The notes: a model not told the origin generated them from the letters alone. Shown: positions 1 to 12,260, numbered from the stretch's first letter. The stretch: DNA of 64,000 nucleotides from Linyphia triangularis (GCA_963978545.1 OZ021722.1:12921801-12985800); one strand, 5' to 3'. Made by a program: numbers and translations.

Positions 1-253
1 TTAAATTTATATTGAGGACAGATTGAGATTTCTATACTGCAAATATTTAGAAAACACTAGCGACTGTTCAAATGAACACACATCTTCATAAAATTAAAAA
101 AAAAAAATGATGTATTCACACCATTTAGATCATGACGAAATAATATATGAAAGTAAATAATCAGTATAGAGATACATTAATCACTGACTCCACTACTCGT
201 TCCGCAACGTTGTAAGACGATGCCCTAAAATTGAGATTAATTAGATAAACGTG
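1..253. other. AT-rich, no feature
   Basis: No coding or repeat structure recognised. Confidence 0.4.
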
Positions 254-391
254 CATAAAGCGTAAGAAAGCTTTCGCTGCGGGCGACGGGTCTCGATCGC
301 GAGACCATTGGCTCTCGAGGCAGATACTTTACCGCTGTGCAAAAGAGTACTCCAGTGCACAGAAGCTTTATCTGTTATTTGAGGTCGCCAT
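254..391 (-). repeat. Foldback FB1, single arm
   Basis: It closely matches the right arm of the FB1 element at 16445-16582, ending in GGTCGCCA. Read on the minus strand it contains a tRNA-like head with A-box-like AGCGGTAAAGTATCTG and B-box-like GCGATCGAGACCC. The left arm is missing here. Confidence 0.7.
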
Positions 392-1705
392 AGTGCATCT
401 TTTCATTTATCAAAGTGATATGGAGATTAGATTGTTAAAATTTGCTTCACAGAGAAATGTTTTAATTTCAACACGATTTTCTTTTTCGCAGCAACAGTGG
501 AGGATGGAAAATGTAATAACGCCAAAAATATCGCAGAACTGGCCATTGCTTAAAATAATGAAATTATGAAAACTAAAACGAGAAATCACTCTAATCCATG
601 ATATATTTAAATGGAGTATTAAGTCTAATGAAAAGTTATGCGATGTGTACCGATAACTTTTAGTTGTGGTCAATTTATTCTTCCTGAAAAACTATTGTAT
701 AATTTTTAAAGGTAGACGATAAATATTATATCTCTACTAAAAATTATTTAATTAATAAAACTAGACTCCCTATTAGTTTGTCAAGAAATTATTTTTAAAA
801 AAAATATTCTGTGTTATCATAATAAACTCAGGCGATGGATTAATGCAGTATATTAGAATTATAAGAGTATGTTAGACTTATTCAGGATTTTTTTTTTTAA
901 AGGCACTGTTTAGTTTGGATTTCCCAATCTTTTTGTTCACATTTCACAGGAGAAGATTTTTAAAAAGAACTTAAATTTATAGCAGTGAATGTAAAAATTC
1001 GCATTCATAAACGAAATGAGTAATTTCGTAAAGTCAACACAAATAATAATTAAAAAAAAAATGCTAATTATGAAATGAATGAAGTTTTAAATTGTTTTGA
1101 GTTGTCGATGCTGTAAAGATGTTTTCTTTTCCCCGACTTTATGAAAGTCAACATTTAAAGGAAGTAAAAAAAATTAAAACAATAAAAATTTGCTAATGAA
1201 TAAGCTGGCAGTTTAACTTTTAAACTATTCGAATGTTTTCCGTAAGAGTGAAAAAAGGTCTTTGCTTAATTCAACACTTAAGATTATCATTGGCACTATC
1301 CCGTCAATCGTTTGGCGAATTTTTAATCGCCGACGAAATAATCGCCAAATGCTGAATTTATATCTTGTTGCCACCATTTTATCCAAATCTAAATAAACTA
1401 TTTACAGAAAATAGTTTTATATTCATCGTCATCATCATTCTCATTGAATGAATAAATACATCATGAACTGTGGTAAGGAAAATTGAACTCTATTAGAAAA
1501 ATGCAGGTAATTAAACTTTGATGAGAATGTATTTTAAAATATTTTTAAGTTTGTTGAGGACTCAAAACTTCAAAATTTGGACGTTATCTAAATTTGATAT
1601 ATTTAAAAAACTTTAAAAAAAAAAAATTCCTTTATTTTTGCATTAAATAACTTCTTACAGTTCATATCATAAATTGTCTTCAGGATTTTTCAATAAAATA
1701 TTTAG

Positions 1706-1742
<37 letters not shown>

Positions 1743-1748
1743 TGTAAA
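392..1748. other. AT-rich, possible decayed R1 fragment at 395-620
   Basis: GCCAAAAATATCGCAGAACT at 521 resembles the 3' part of family R1, but the match is weak. An (AT)n tract lies at 1711-1738. Nothing else was recognised. Confidence 0.35.
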
Positions 1749-2521
1749 TACTTCAGGGTGATCATAAATAAACTTTGCCGATATGTGGAACTCTAGCTAC
1801 CGTTCCGTTCAATAAATCGAGATGAAATTTCAGGTATAGCTATTCAGAGGTATGAGCTCGAGATTCTGTGAACGGCAAACAAATGGCTCACACGGTTACG
1901 GTTATAGGTATAGAAACTCGAAATTTTCAAAAGGCAACGCCTACTTTTACCGTCGCAAAATTCTCAGCTCATGCGAAAACCCCTAAGAGCATTGGAATGG
2001 TACATGTATCACAAAAAAACGGACGCGTTATGCACGCACAAAACACAACTCTGCGAACGGCCAATATAAACAAAGGAGGAAATTTGCATATGACAGAAGC
2101 CAAAGGCATCATTCATCGATGACAACACAGATTGGACGAAGAAAACTTTTATTTGGATTACATATTTGTCAGATGGGTGCCATCACAGGCAATTTTATCG
2201 GTTTTCTACTCTGAATATCTGGCGTGAAAAACACGTCCGTCTTTTGTGATACAAAAAACGTTCCAATGGTCTTAAAGGTTTTCGCTTGCGACTAAGCATT
2301 TTCCTACCAGAAAAAGTGGCCGCTGCCAATCGAAAATTTCGAGCTTCTGTACTTATAACCGTAACCGTGAGCGCCATTTTGTTGAACACATTTGTTGTTC
2401 CACAGAATTTCAAGATCAGTCCTCTGAATAACTCTTCCTGAAATGTCATCTTGATCTGTTGAGTTGAACGGCCGCTAGAGGTCCATATATCGGAAGAGTT
2501 TCTTTATGACCACCCTGACTA
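1749..2521. repeat. 773-bp foldback MITE (MITE-4), TA-flanked
   Basis: The termini are CTTCAGGGTGATCATAAA on the left and TTTATGACCACCCTGAC on the right, inverted and flanked by TA. Pairing extends far inward: ACGGTTACGGTTATA near 1893 pairs with TATAACCGTAACCGT near 2354. The arms are about 350 bp each. Short ORFs inside have no recognisable product. Confidence 0.8.
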
Positions 2522-2833
2522 TAAAACCCATAGTATGCTAAGTTGCAAAAACTTTTTTGAAAAAAAAGTTAAATAAAAATACACAATTGCTGAAGATAAA
2601 TTAAAGAAATATGCATATAAAAAGTAATTATGGAAAGTTTCATATATTTATAACAAGTAGTTATATCCATTAAACTAAAAAAAAAAAAAAAAAAAGTGAC
2701 AAAAAGCCATCACTGAGAAAAACAGTTTCAAAGTTTTAAGATAGCACGTCCGAGATACAGTTGTCATGTAACAAAAACTTGAATATTTCAAGTTCTACTA
2801 ATGATAGAAACAAAAATGTTTTATCATTTTATT

Positions 2834-2872
<39 letters not shown>

Positions 2873-3576
2873 TTTTACAATTATAAAAAAAAATTGAGAC
2901 TTTTTAAAATTTTGAGTCGCAGACCCCCTTAAATATTCATAAAATCAAATAATAATTTAAATTCAAATAAAGTAGTAGGCCAATCCAATTTCTCGCTTGT
3001 ATAGTAAAACCGTCAACAAAAAGTTCAGCAACTGTCGTCGCGTAAATAATAAGCTATACAAGAATGAGCGTGACCTTAAATCCTTCCGAGTAAAAAAGAC
3101 TACATGCCGAAGTACTCAAGTGTTTTCAAATTTTATTCCGCCATTTTGACAACAGCAAAGAATTTCCCCAATAGACAAACTTTTTGTTACGATAAAAAAG
3201 ATCGATGGGAAAATACGTTGACTTATCTTTTTATGTATGTACAGAAAGCATACACAGGGATGTGTACTCAAGTTATTTATATTTTACTTTCAGAAATTTA
3301 TTGAATTTGTTGACGTTCTACTACAGAAGTCAAGATTCTGAAATCAAGACATAGTGGACCCCATGCGTCCAGGCTAAGTGTGGTGAGTACTGATTTCTTT
3401 TTATCTCAGTTTTAAGATTGCTAATGGGAATATGACCGCAAGACATTGAATTCAGTACTTTGTTTACGTATCCCGTAATCAGGATTTTACCCGTATGATT
3501 CCGGACAAATTATTTCTATCTGTTCAGATTGATATTAACAGTTTAAATGATAAATACTTTCAGAAAGGAGAATCCC
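2522..3576. other. AT-rich, microsatellite only
   Basis: Poly(A) near 2680 and (AT)n at 2838-2868. No gene recognised. Confidence 0.4.
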
Positions 3577-3588
3577 TTCAAGTAACGG

Positions 3589-3777
3589 TTGGTTGTATTG
3601 GTTGTATTCAGATTATCTGGCGCAGTCAGCAACACGAGGGCTATAATGCGCCGAAACATTCGTCATTAGACAAGCCAACATACATTTACAAACACCCATG
3701 CCTAATACGGGACTCGGAACCCTCAACCTCGCGGTCTAGGAGCCAGCACGCTAACCACTATACCGTTTGGTCGGCCA
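3589..3777 (-). repeat. SINE-A copy a
   Basis: This is a full-length tRNA-derived SINE read on the minus strand. It has an A-box-like TATAGTGGTTAGCGTGCT, a degenerate B box, a conserved body and a GGTT-type tail. A perfect 12-bp target duplication (TTCAAGTAACGG) at 3577-3588 and 3778-3789 shows LINE-mediated insertion. Confidence 0.92.
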
Positions 3778-4109
3778 TTCAAGTAACGGATTAAAACAGT
3801 ATAGGATACAAATATAGCTAGTAGTTTAAATCTGCATTCATTTGATGAATTAATAATCGACTTGGAGTCGATGTATAGTTTACCTTTTAAGTCCAAGAAC
3901 AAAGTTCACAAAGTTTTTTTTTTTTTTTTAAGTTGAGTTTTATAAAACATCGTTACATAATTGAACAACATCAGCATACATACCTTTTTTATACAAGCAC
4001 GTGGAGCAAGCGCATGCGCACACAATGCCTTTCTTGCGCATGCCCAAACGTTAAATGGGGGCGGACACCGGACCCCACTTTTGACCAATTGAAAACGATA
4101 CCTTTGTCT

Positions 4110-4960
4110 TAAGGGGACTTGGTACCCCATGTTTTCACAAAAAATAATAAAAATATACATTTTCTATTTTTTAGCGTCTTTATAATCTTTAAAACTTTCT
4201 TCTTACTCTGGCAAGTTTCTGTTCTGATCCGATAACTGAAAATGCAGAAAAACTATACTTTTATGGAGTTTTTAGCATTGCTGCAAATAGCTCCTTCGAT
4301 GTTTCGAACTCATTTTTCTCAGTTCGTGTTCTTTTAAATTCCCATCTTTCTCAAAATGCTAAAACTTCAGCAGTTATGAATGAAATTACTCGAAATATTT
4401 TATTTTTTTTCCGTCGTTCTCAATATCTATTTGACGAAAAAAAATTAATGGATTTTTGAATCAAACAATTTTTTTTTTTTTTTACAAATTTAAATGTTGA
4501 GAAATACCCTTTTTTTACGCTTTTTTTAAGTGTAGGTATATTAATTACCAATTTTCAATTTTCTCTAAAACTGTTCTACTTATTCTAGCGATGCCTAAAA
4601 AGTTAGAGTATATTACTATTTTTTTATTTTTTTTTTATTTTTTACAAATTTAAATGTTGAGAAATACCCGTTTTTTACGCTTTTTTTAAGTGTAGGTATA
4701 TTAATTACCATTTTTCTCGAAAACTGTTCTACTTATTCTACCGATGCCTAAAAAGTTGGAGTATATTACTAAATTTTTTTTTTTCAAATTTAGAAAAAAA
4801 AAATTGAAAAATGAAAAAGATAGAACTTGAAATTTGATGAATTTTTAAATTTTTTTTAATTTTTTGAAAATTTAAGGTTCAGGGTACAAGAACTTTATTA
4901 AACATTTTGGGTCATTGGATGATAAAAGGCACATGGTCGTGCAGACAACACATAAAATAA
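4110..4960. repeat. Possible truncated TTAAGGGG-type element with internal duplication
   Basis: TTAAGGGGACTTGGTACCCC at about 4111 resembles the terminus of the element at 22845. No matching right end was found, so this may be a broken copy. The duplication within it is listed separately. Confidence 0.35.
4481..4775. repeat. 160-bp tandem duplication
   Basis: TTTACAAATTTAAATGTTGA starts two units 160 bp apart (4481 and 4641). The rest matches with a few substitutions through AAAAAGTTRGAGTATATTAC. Confidence 0.85.
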
Positions 4961-5591
4961 GTAATTAAAAATTAAAAATCAGAACAAGAAAAATTACGTA
5001 CAAGTATGAAATACACAAACAAGGAGGTAAAAAAAGAACCGAAAGCCTGGCAACACTTATCAGATACCGGCAACTAAGTAATTTGAGTTATGAAACGACT
5101 TGTGAATTTTAAAAATAACAATAAAGTGAATCACATCATTAGTTCAAATGTTTCTAAAATTTATATTTCTTAATGATTATTATTTTTAATTATACAGTAG
5201 TTTTAACAACTTTTCCACATACGCGTTTAATATATAATTTTTAATTTTTCTTTTTGAAAAGATTTCTGTTATTAGCAGTTTGAATATAATTAGAAAGTGA
5301 ATTAAAAAAAAATTTGGAGCTAGGTAGGGAAAACTTTTAACGAAGAATGTCTCTATTTACTCTAGGAATACTGTAAATGGGTGTTTTTCTAAGACTGTAG
5401 GTTACAGAGTTATTAAGAATACATACTGTTTCCTTTTTATTTGTGAATAAATAATTATGCAGTTTATATATAGTTGTCTAATATTTAAAATTGTATTAAT
5501 CCAATTTTCTGGTGAGCTACCGCCTAGCATTAGAATTAATTTATTTTAAGTATACATGAACGGTTCAATAAGTCATCAGCAATAGACATTA
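4961..5591. other. AT-rich, no feature
   Basis: Nothing recognised beyond low-complexity runs. Confidence 0.4.
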
Positions 5592-6368
5592 CTAGGGGGC
5601 TTCGCCCCCAGCTCGCTAACGCTCGCCAACCCCCAAACGCCTCGCTGCGCTCGGATTGAGCGTCTTTGCCGCTCGAATTTGTGGTTAAAACATCTTGCTG
5701 CTCTCGAATAGGTTTGCCAGCCATAAAAAATTTAACCAAATTTTTATAACTTTAATGTAAGGCCTAATAGAGAAAACACCCAAATTGCAAGTTTCATAAT
5801 AGAAAGTTAAATATACTATCCGCCAACATTCTGACTTAAAACTTCATTAGCTATGCCCTAACATTGAAGTCCCAATATCTTTTATTTATTCTGATAAGTC
5901 GCTCCGTTAGAGAACGCCGTCCAACGCGAAGCATTTTCTGAATAGAAATACTTCAAAATAATAACTACTCTAATACAAAAATGCTTCAGTAAAACAGAAA
6001 AAAATCAACTTTGAAACGAAGAGTTTAAAAAGAGCTTTAAAATTAGCAATGGGTTTGTTGTTTACATATAGCTTTAAAATTAGCAACGGTTGGTTGGTTG
6101 GTTGAACCCCCGAGCAGCCGGTTTGTTGTTTACATACGTAAGGATGTTGCCAATCATATATTCATAATCATTGAGGCTTTGTAGTATCTTAATGATGAAA
6201 AATATTGAAATTTAACTAATTAATAAAGTGTTAATAAATTATTTTGGCACGTTTTGGCAAATCTACAGCTTATTTCCTTTAAAATGACACCTTGATCATT
6301 GAAATTGGTTGAGCAGTTTAGGCGGACGGACTAACCCCAAAAAACGTATTGCCTATTAAATATATAGA
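5592..6368 (-). mobile_element. Probable non-autonomous Helitron
   Basis: On the minus strand the 5' end reads A|TCTATATATTTAATAGG. The 3' end is a GC-rich hairpin GGGGGCGAAGCCCCC running directly into CTAG|T. A TC start, a hairpin before CTRR and insertion between A and T are the Helitron hallmarks. There is no Rep/helicase ORF. The 3' region is markedly GC-richer than the rest. An internal segment with AGCTTTAAAATTAGCAA at 6033 and 6069 is duplicated around a (GGTT)n run. Confidence 0.6.
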
Positions 6369-6387
6369 TACTATATTGTACTATCGA

Positions 6388-7013
6388 TTAAGGAAGGTTG
6401 AAGTTTAAGAACGTTACAAAATCAATTTTGTGGTTAGTATTGTTAAAAACCCTACAAACAATTTTTCATCCAACGATGCAAGAAGTTTTAATTACGCTAA
6501 ATTAGAAGTAATTTTTTTAATGCATCTATAGATTTAAAAAAAAAAAAAAAAAAAAGTGTTGTTCATCAGTATGTATTATCGCTTTCAACTTTAACGGCCC
6601 ATATCTCCAAACTCCAATTTTGGAGATGAAAGGAACATTTATTCAAAAACTATTAAAGATAAATGTATAAAATTTGTAACATATATTCTTGCCAATATAT
6701 TATGCAGTTTGAGAGCAGCAGTTTTTAATATTTTCGAAATCAAAGATTTAATACAGTTTTATTGCTATCAAAAATGACAATTTCTGAAAATTCTATAGAA
6801 TATCAGACCTTAATTTTTTTTTTCTAGAATCAAAACAAAATATTTAAAAATGCTACCCTCAAATTGTGTAATATATTGGTAGGAATATACGTGGAAAATT
6901 TTAGGCATTTATCTATAATAGTTTTTAGTAAATGTAACTTACGTCCAAAAATTGCTGTTTGGAGATATGGACTGTTTAAGTAGAAAACGATAATGCAAAT
7001 TGATGTGCAACAC

Positions 7014-7071
<58 letters not shown>

Positions 7072-7208
7072 AACATAGAAAATACTTCTAATTTAGCGAG
7101 GTCAAAACTTCTTGCACCGTCAGATTCAAAATTATTTGCAGTTTTTTTTTTTCCAATATAAATCCTAAAATTTATTTTTTAACGATCTTAAACTCCGATT
7201 CCCCTTAA
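6388..7208. repeat. TTAA-flanked foldback, 821 bp
   Basis: The ends are TTAAGGAAGGTTGAAGTTTA on the left and the inverted counterpart ending CCCCTTAA on the right. The arms pair inward: GCAAGAAGTTTT near 6479 pairs with AAAACTTCTTGC near 7105. A long (AT)n tract lies at 7017-7070 inside the right arm. Non-coding. The superfamily is uncertain; the TTAA flank would fit piggyBac-type targeting. Confidence 0.65.
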
Positions 7209-7866
7209 ATTCAAGCAAAATACAATTGTTTTTAAAAAAAAATGAGTTAGAGACATATTTTTTTAAGTTAAATAAAATTATGGGTCTGCAAAAACGGAGT
7301 TTATAATATTTACTTTTTTTTTTTACATGCAATTTCCGACCTCTTGACGTTTATTAGCAAAAAACGCTACTAAGCAACCTTTAAACCAACAACGCACACT
7401 GTGGTTCAGTGTTCTCAATCTCAGCTTAAGCACGTCTTCAAATAAGTTTTGAACTGAAGGCTCACATCTCTTAAAAGAGATAAACTGCTCTACGGCGCTT
7501 TCTTAGTCAAATACCCCTTTATGCATCGGAAGGTACTTCAAGCCATTGTTTCGGGAGCCACCCCCCCCCCCTCCCCCTTCTCACACCTTTCAACAGTGCT
7601 AACTTACTGCTGAAGGGTGTTATGTTAGGCAGGGAGGGAAAGGGGAAGGGGGGGGGGTGATTTATTGTATTTTGTAAAGTGTGGTGATCCTGACTATAAA
7701 CTTCCGTCCGGTAATGTCCTGCAAAGTAGGAAGTCAGATGAGGAGGGATTCCTGGATTGAATAAACGGCTGGACGTCCGGTTATGTGAAGGGGGCGATGG
7801 TAAAATGTAAAATTTGTGAGCTGGAGTGGACGGCTCACGGCTGGTTTGGGGCAAAGCTAGTCATAC
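7209..7866. other. Unique sequence with poly-C and poly-G tracts
   Basis: A run of 12 C near 7561 and G-rich runs near 7650 lie about 90 bp apart. The ORF at 7519-7854 (minus) is a composition artefact. No gene recognised. Confidence 0.45.
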
Positions 7867-8104
7867 TATACTAAACTTCAACTTAACTAGACATCACTTG
7901 GACAGTAGATCGTCACAGTGCTCATAGGTATTTAATCCATTTTGGCGGAGTGAAGACATAATTCTCGCCGAACCTTATAGCCTTTTGTTCTGTTGTGGTT
8001 TGGCGAACATTGTGCTTTCACGCCGCCAGAATGGATTAAATACCCATGAGCACTGTGACGATCTACCGTCTAAGTGATGTCTAGTTAAGTTGAAGTTTAG
8101 TATA
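7867..8104. repeat. MITE-1 copy 1
   Basis: This foldback element of about 240 bp is flanked by TA. Its arms start TACTAAACTTCAACTTAAC and are nearly perfectly inverted over about 90 bp. GCTCATAGGTATTTAATCC is one recognisable arm segment. The centre is a short loop around CCTTTTGTTCTG. No coding capacity. Confidence 0.9.
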
Positions 8105-9238
8105 GTGTCTGTAGAGGATAAGGCTAATATAAAACAATGAAGGTATAGGTAAACAACGTGATTTGACGGATATTAAAGCGGGATGTTTTGTCGGGAGCTT
8201 GGAATCATGGAGCTAGTTTCAGGTAAACCGTCGCTGCCGTAAAATGACAGAAAAATGTAAAATGTGTGCATTTTACTTGTTATATGAGTGAGCAATTTAA
8301 TTTATGCAACTGATAGTTATAAAGGGATCCGTCACCTAAATAGAAGCTCGATGTTAAATTCAACAATTTTGGGGGCGTCTCATTTAATAAATAATTCTTC
8401 TATCATTTTGAAATTTTCACAGCATAATATTTTAATACTTTTAAAAAAACTTTAAAATGAGGTAAAATAAAAAATAAGTAGGATTTTTTTAAAACGTGTC
8501 TAAAAAAATTGCTAAGATTTTTTAGACGATTTTTTCCCCCTTCTATTTATCATTTATTGCTTGTGTTAAAGTACTTAAACACATTTGAGAAACATATATA
8601 AAACATTTTAATGGATTTATATATTACATAGGTTTTTTTATGTTACGTGACCTCAAACATGAAAAAACGACATTTTGAGATGTTTGGCTTAAAACTTGAA
8701 AAACACGATTTAAATATTTTTTTGGGGTTTACTTAAAAAAATTATGAAAAATGCTTTTTGATAAGGTATATTTACAAACGAGGAATCATTTTAAAGAGAT
8801 ATGAAAATTTCCATGTGTCGGACCCTCTTTAAAGGATAGGAATATCATAAAAAATTAGAGCTTAGTGAATAAGACTGTGAAAACGATATGTTTATTAAGA
8901 TATGGGTAAACAACTCGATTTGATGATTCTTAAAATGATATGTTGTGAATTCGAAATCATAGAGCGAGTGCTAGCAAAACTGTTGCCTTTTTGAAATGAT
9001 TAAGGACAGAGTTTTTTAAAATGTTAAAATTCTGTACAAAAGCCATGTACAAACTGGATTTTAGTGTGTAATTTGGGATCGCGACCAATTTCTGAACCCC
9101 CGAGTGGAACTTTAAGTGCATGGTGTTTTAAAATACTTTCAATGGGTAACAATGCAAAAGAAATTACACAAAATTTTAATTAGGCAGTTTGTTTTGTGCG
9201 TTTGGTGAATCTAATTCCAAGTAGAACTACTGCAATAT
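8105..9238. other. Non-coding, with related direct segments and a weak foldback
   Basis: The segment at 8149-8240 is similar in direct orientation to 8906-8990 (GGTAAACAAC...). Between them, TAAAGGGATCCGTCAC at 8319 and an inverted, diverged counterpart near 8817-8836 suggest a decayed element of about 520 bp. Neither is certain. Confidence 0.35.
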
Positions 9239-9966
9239 TTAAAGTATATGTATAGGGTTCAAATCGCAAATCTCGCAAAAATCGGGGAAGATTTGTAAGG
9301 CCGTAAAAAACAAAAGCTAAATAAAAACACAAAAGAAGGAAACCCTATGATAGAGAAGCATACTAAAAAGGAAATATATAATAATTAGTATAATAATAAC
9401 AGTTTTTTTAAAAAAAATACTTTTTTAAAAGTTATTCTCAGATTGTAGTTTTTTCTATTTTGCATTTCATTCAAACAGTAATAACTCCAGTTTAAATAAT
9501 ATTTTTTGAAATTTGTTTTTTGCTATATAATCTGTATACATTGTTGAATGTTTTGACACTAAATACTAAGTGATTTGTAAATAAATATTTTTTAAATTGA
9601 ATTTTAATGATAAGTTTCTGTATAAAAAAACTTGGATTTTTCTAATAGATTCAGTTAAACAAAATATCACAAAATATACAAACTGTAAAATTCTGTTACT
9701 AGGATCAAAACATAGAGAGGGTATTCCGCATTATTGAACACCAAAATTGTATCTGTGGGTGAATTAGAATTTTTGTCATTACCGTTCGAAATTAGCCTAA
9801 TTAGTTGATTAAATGTTAATTATTAAAATTTAAGAAATTTAAAAAACAAATTTATTGGAAACAGTTTAACAAATAATGTACTTTTCAAGGTGCAAAGGTC
9901 TAATTTTTTCATTGAAAATTAAAAAAAAAAAAAAAAAAAATTGAAACCTATACGTATATACCTTAA
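9239..9966. repeat. TTAA-flanked non-autonomous element (diverged)
   Basis: TTAAAGTATATGTATAGGGT at the left and the inverted ACCTATACGTATATACCTTAA at the right form diverged terminal repeats. They are related in sequence to those at 20227 and 36654. The interior is AT-rich and non-coding. Confidence 0.5.
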
Positions 9967-10282
9967 TGCGAGAAATAATCGAACTAATAACGTACAATGA
10001 ACTATCCACTGTTTGATGTTTGAAGAAAGCACAAGCAAAAGAAAAATGTGTTGTAGCTCTGTCTATTTGGCTTATTTAATAGAACTGTGAATTGTTTGAC
10101 CTATTTGATTCGTCCCTAAAATCTGTATACATCTAGATTCTGGTACATGGGTCTAGTTTGTCAGAGTCATCGAGTCCAACGAAGTTAAATTTGATGAAAC
10201 GCAAGATATTAATTTAGGATTGATTTAGAAGTTTTATACAGAAATTTTGCACGTAATTGTGGTTTAATTTCATGTGGATGTA
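9967..10282. other. Non-coding, no feature
   Basis: Nothing recognised. Confidence 0.4.
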
Positions 10283-10790
10283 GGGGTGTGGAACATCGTA
10301 CAACTTTAAGTTAGACTATATTACTGATGTCGATTTGTGTCATTTATCGTTTTTATATTTTCACTGTTCATTTAGCAAAAGTGGCCAATTTGGCGATATT
10401 ATTTGCATTAATTCTTGTATGGGTTTTTAAAAATAAATGAATGATCCTTATATTATCCTCTATAATAAGTGAAACTGAGGAGAGAAGAAAAACGACCATT
10501 GAAGTGTTATGCTCAAGGAAAGAGAACTAAGTGTTAAAGGCGTTTGTTTTTCAACTTTTTACGCCATTAAAGCATTTTTACTGGCATTTCGGAGGTGGGG
10601 CTTTAAGAGGCATTACCACAGAGATTTTAGACAAATTCGTTAGAGCCGTTTTTAAGCAATTACTGAAAAACATGATTTTTTCAACGGCAGCTACATTATG
10701 CGCATGCGCAATTTTGACGAAAACCTTAATAGTATGTTTCTGTGCCATCACCAACCCCCACACTAAATTTGAGCATCGCATGTGTAATTA
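10283..10790 (-). repeat. Family R1 copy (reverse)
   Basis: It begins with GGGTGTGGAACATCG, the complement of the R1 3' end, and runs through GTTAGAGCCGTTTTTAAGCA and a TGCGCATGCGCA palindrome at 10699. The 5' part of R1 is missing. The overlapping small ORFs on both strands are shadows of the repeat. Confidence 0.75.
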
Positions 10791-12014
10791 TAACTTTTAA
10801 TTTTGTAATGATAACGTATTGCTATTTTTTTTTTATATATATAATCTTCTATTTATCTTAAAATATCGCCGCATAATTTTTCATTTTAAATGTTCACAAT
10901 TGCATTATTTCTATTACCATAATAATATTCTCTGAAGATTATGCTTTGAAGAATAAACTTAATTAAAACTTACCTAAAAATCATGTTCCGTTAGATAAAT
11001 TACAAACATTTTTTACATTATCAAGCGTCATAATAAAACCGTGCAAAAGATATTTTTAAAATATAAAACTTAAATAATTAAAACACGGAAAACTAATTAA
11101 AAAAATAGCTAAGATATATTTATTTCAGGGTTGCGTGTTGCATTTTATATTTACACAATGAAATATTCTTTAAAAAAAAAAAAAAAAAATATATTTTCTA
11201 GGATTAATTAAGGCAAGAGGCATACATTTTACAAATTACTCAATTAGTTGAAATTCATTTGTAAAAGCCTAGATTATTCCAGCATAAAAAGTCAAAAACT
11301 TTCGATCTACCAAGGGAATAAAGCTTATCCAATTTCCTAAATTAATCATCTTACGGCATTTCATTCAAGCCTCGTCATATTACATAGAAAATGGTTTTAA
11401 AAACGCACTTTTACACGATATTCAGTCTTTAACTTCACTTGGTTGAAATATTACTGTTAATGTATGGAAGGTTTAATGAACATGCATTCTGAAAAGGAGT
11501 TTAATTAAATAAGATGAGTTTTAGGAATTGAATATTTTGTGAGCGAATTATCTCTACAAAGTAATCTCATTTGCAGCAGCTCATTGCATTGGCGTTTGAT
11601 GGAAAAATTGTTCAGCATAGGAAATATACGTGGGAGTGCTGATTAAAGTTTCTAATAAACTTAAACGGCTTCGACGATATTAATTTAAGCGAGGCAAATC
11701 ACTGACTAATTTGTAAGGCTTCGTGGTTCAATTATATATTTTAAATTGCTAATAAGTGTTTGCAGATTATAGCCTCTAAAAATTCTCAGAACTAAAGCGC
11801 TGTAAATTAATTTTATTTGATGATGGTAATTGAGAAATAATTTGCAGTTTTAATTGGATATTCTGAAGCAGAGGAAATTTCTCGGCCTTTCTCCAGGAAG
11901 ATTTTTTTTTTTTTGGCTCTACTATAAAGTCAAAATAAAAGCTAGGTATAAAAAAAGAACCATATTGTTAGTTTTCTTTCATATGTAATATTATTAGGAT
12001 AATATATATTCATG
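10791..12014. other. AT-rich, no feature
   Basis: Poly(A) near 11170 and otherwise unique AT-rich sequence. No gene recognised. Confidence 0.4.
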
Positions 12015-12085
12015 TAAGCTTCTGTTATTCATTGTAGTGAGAAGCTAATATAAAGGGTATGTTCGTCAGTCCTAAGTCTGTCTGA

Positions 12086-12260
12086 CGGTATAGTGGTTAA
12101 CGTGCTAGCTTCTAGACCGCAAGGTTGGGGGTTCGAGTCCCGTGTATGGCATGGGTGTTTGTAAATGTATGTTGGCTTGTCTAATGACGAATGTTTCGGT
12201 GCATTATAGCCCTCGTGTTGCTGACGGCGCCAGATAATCTGAAAACAACCAACCATCCAA
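12086..12260 (+). repeat. SINE-A copy b
   Basis: It starts CGGTATAGTGGTTAACGTGC (A box) and has a B box GGTTCGAGTCC and a short CCAA tail. The 15-bp duplication CCTAAGTCTGTCTGA at 12071-12085 and 12261-12275 is perfect. The duplicated target is itself part of a tandem-array unit. Confidence 0.93.

Noticed and set aside
5590..5700. GC-rich patch suggesting bacterial or plasmid insertion
   Set aside because: It ends exactly in a Helitron-type hairpin plus CTAG|T, and the paired 5' end is found at 6368.
7519..7854. 111-codon proline-rich minus-strand ORF
   Set aside because: Low-complexity frame across poly-C/poly-G tracts, with no family resemblance.
10531..10800. Overlapping ORFs on both strands
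   Set aside because: Both lie within a reverse copy of repeat family R1.
12086..12160. tRNA gene from A and B boxes
   Set aside because: The tRNA-like stretch continues into a SINE body and is flanked by target duplications; the acceptor stem is not complete.
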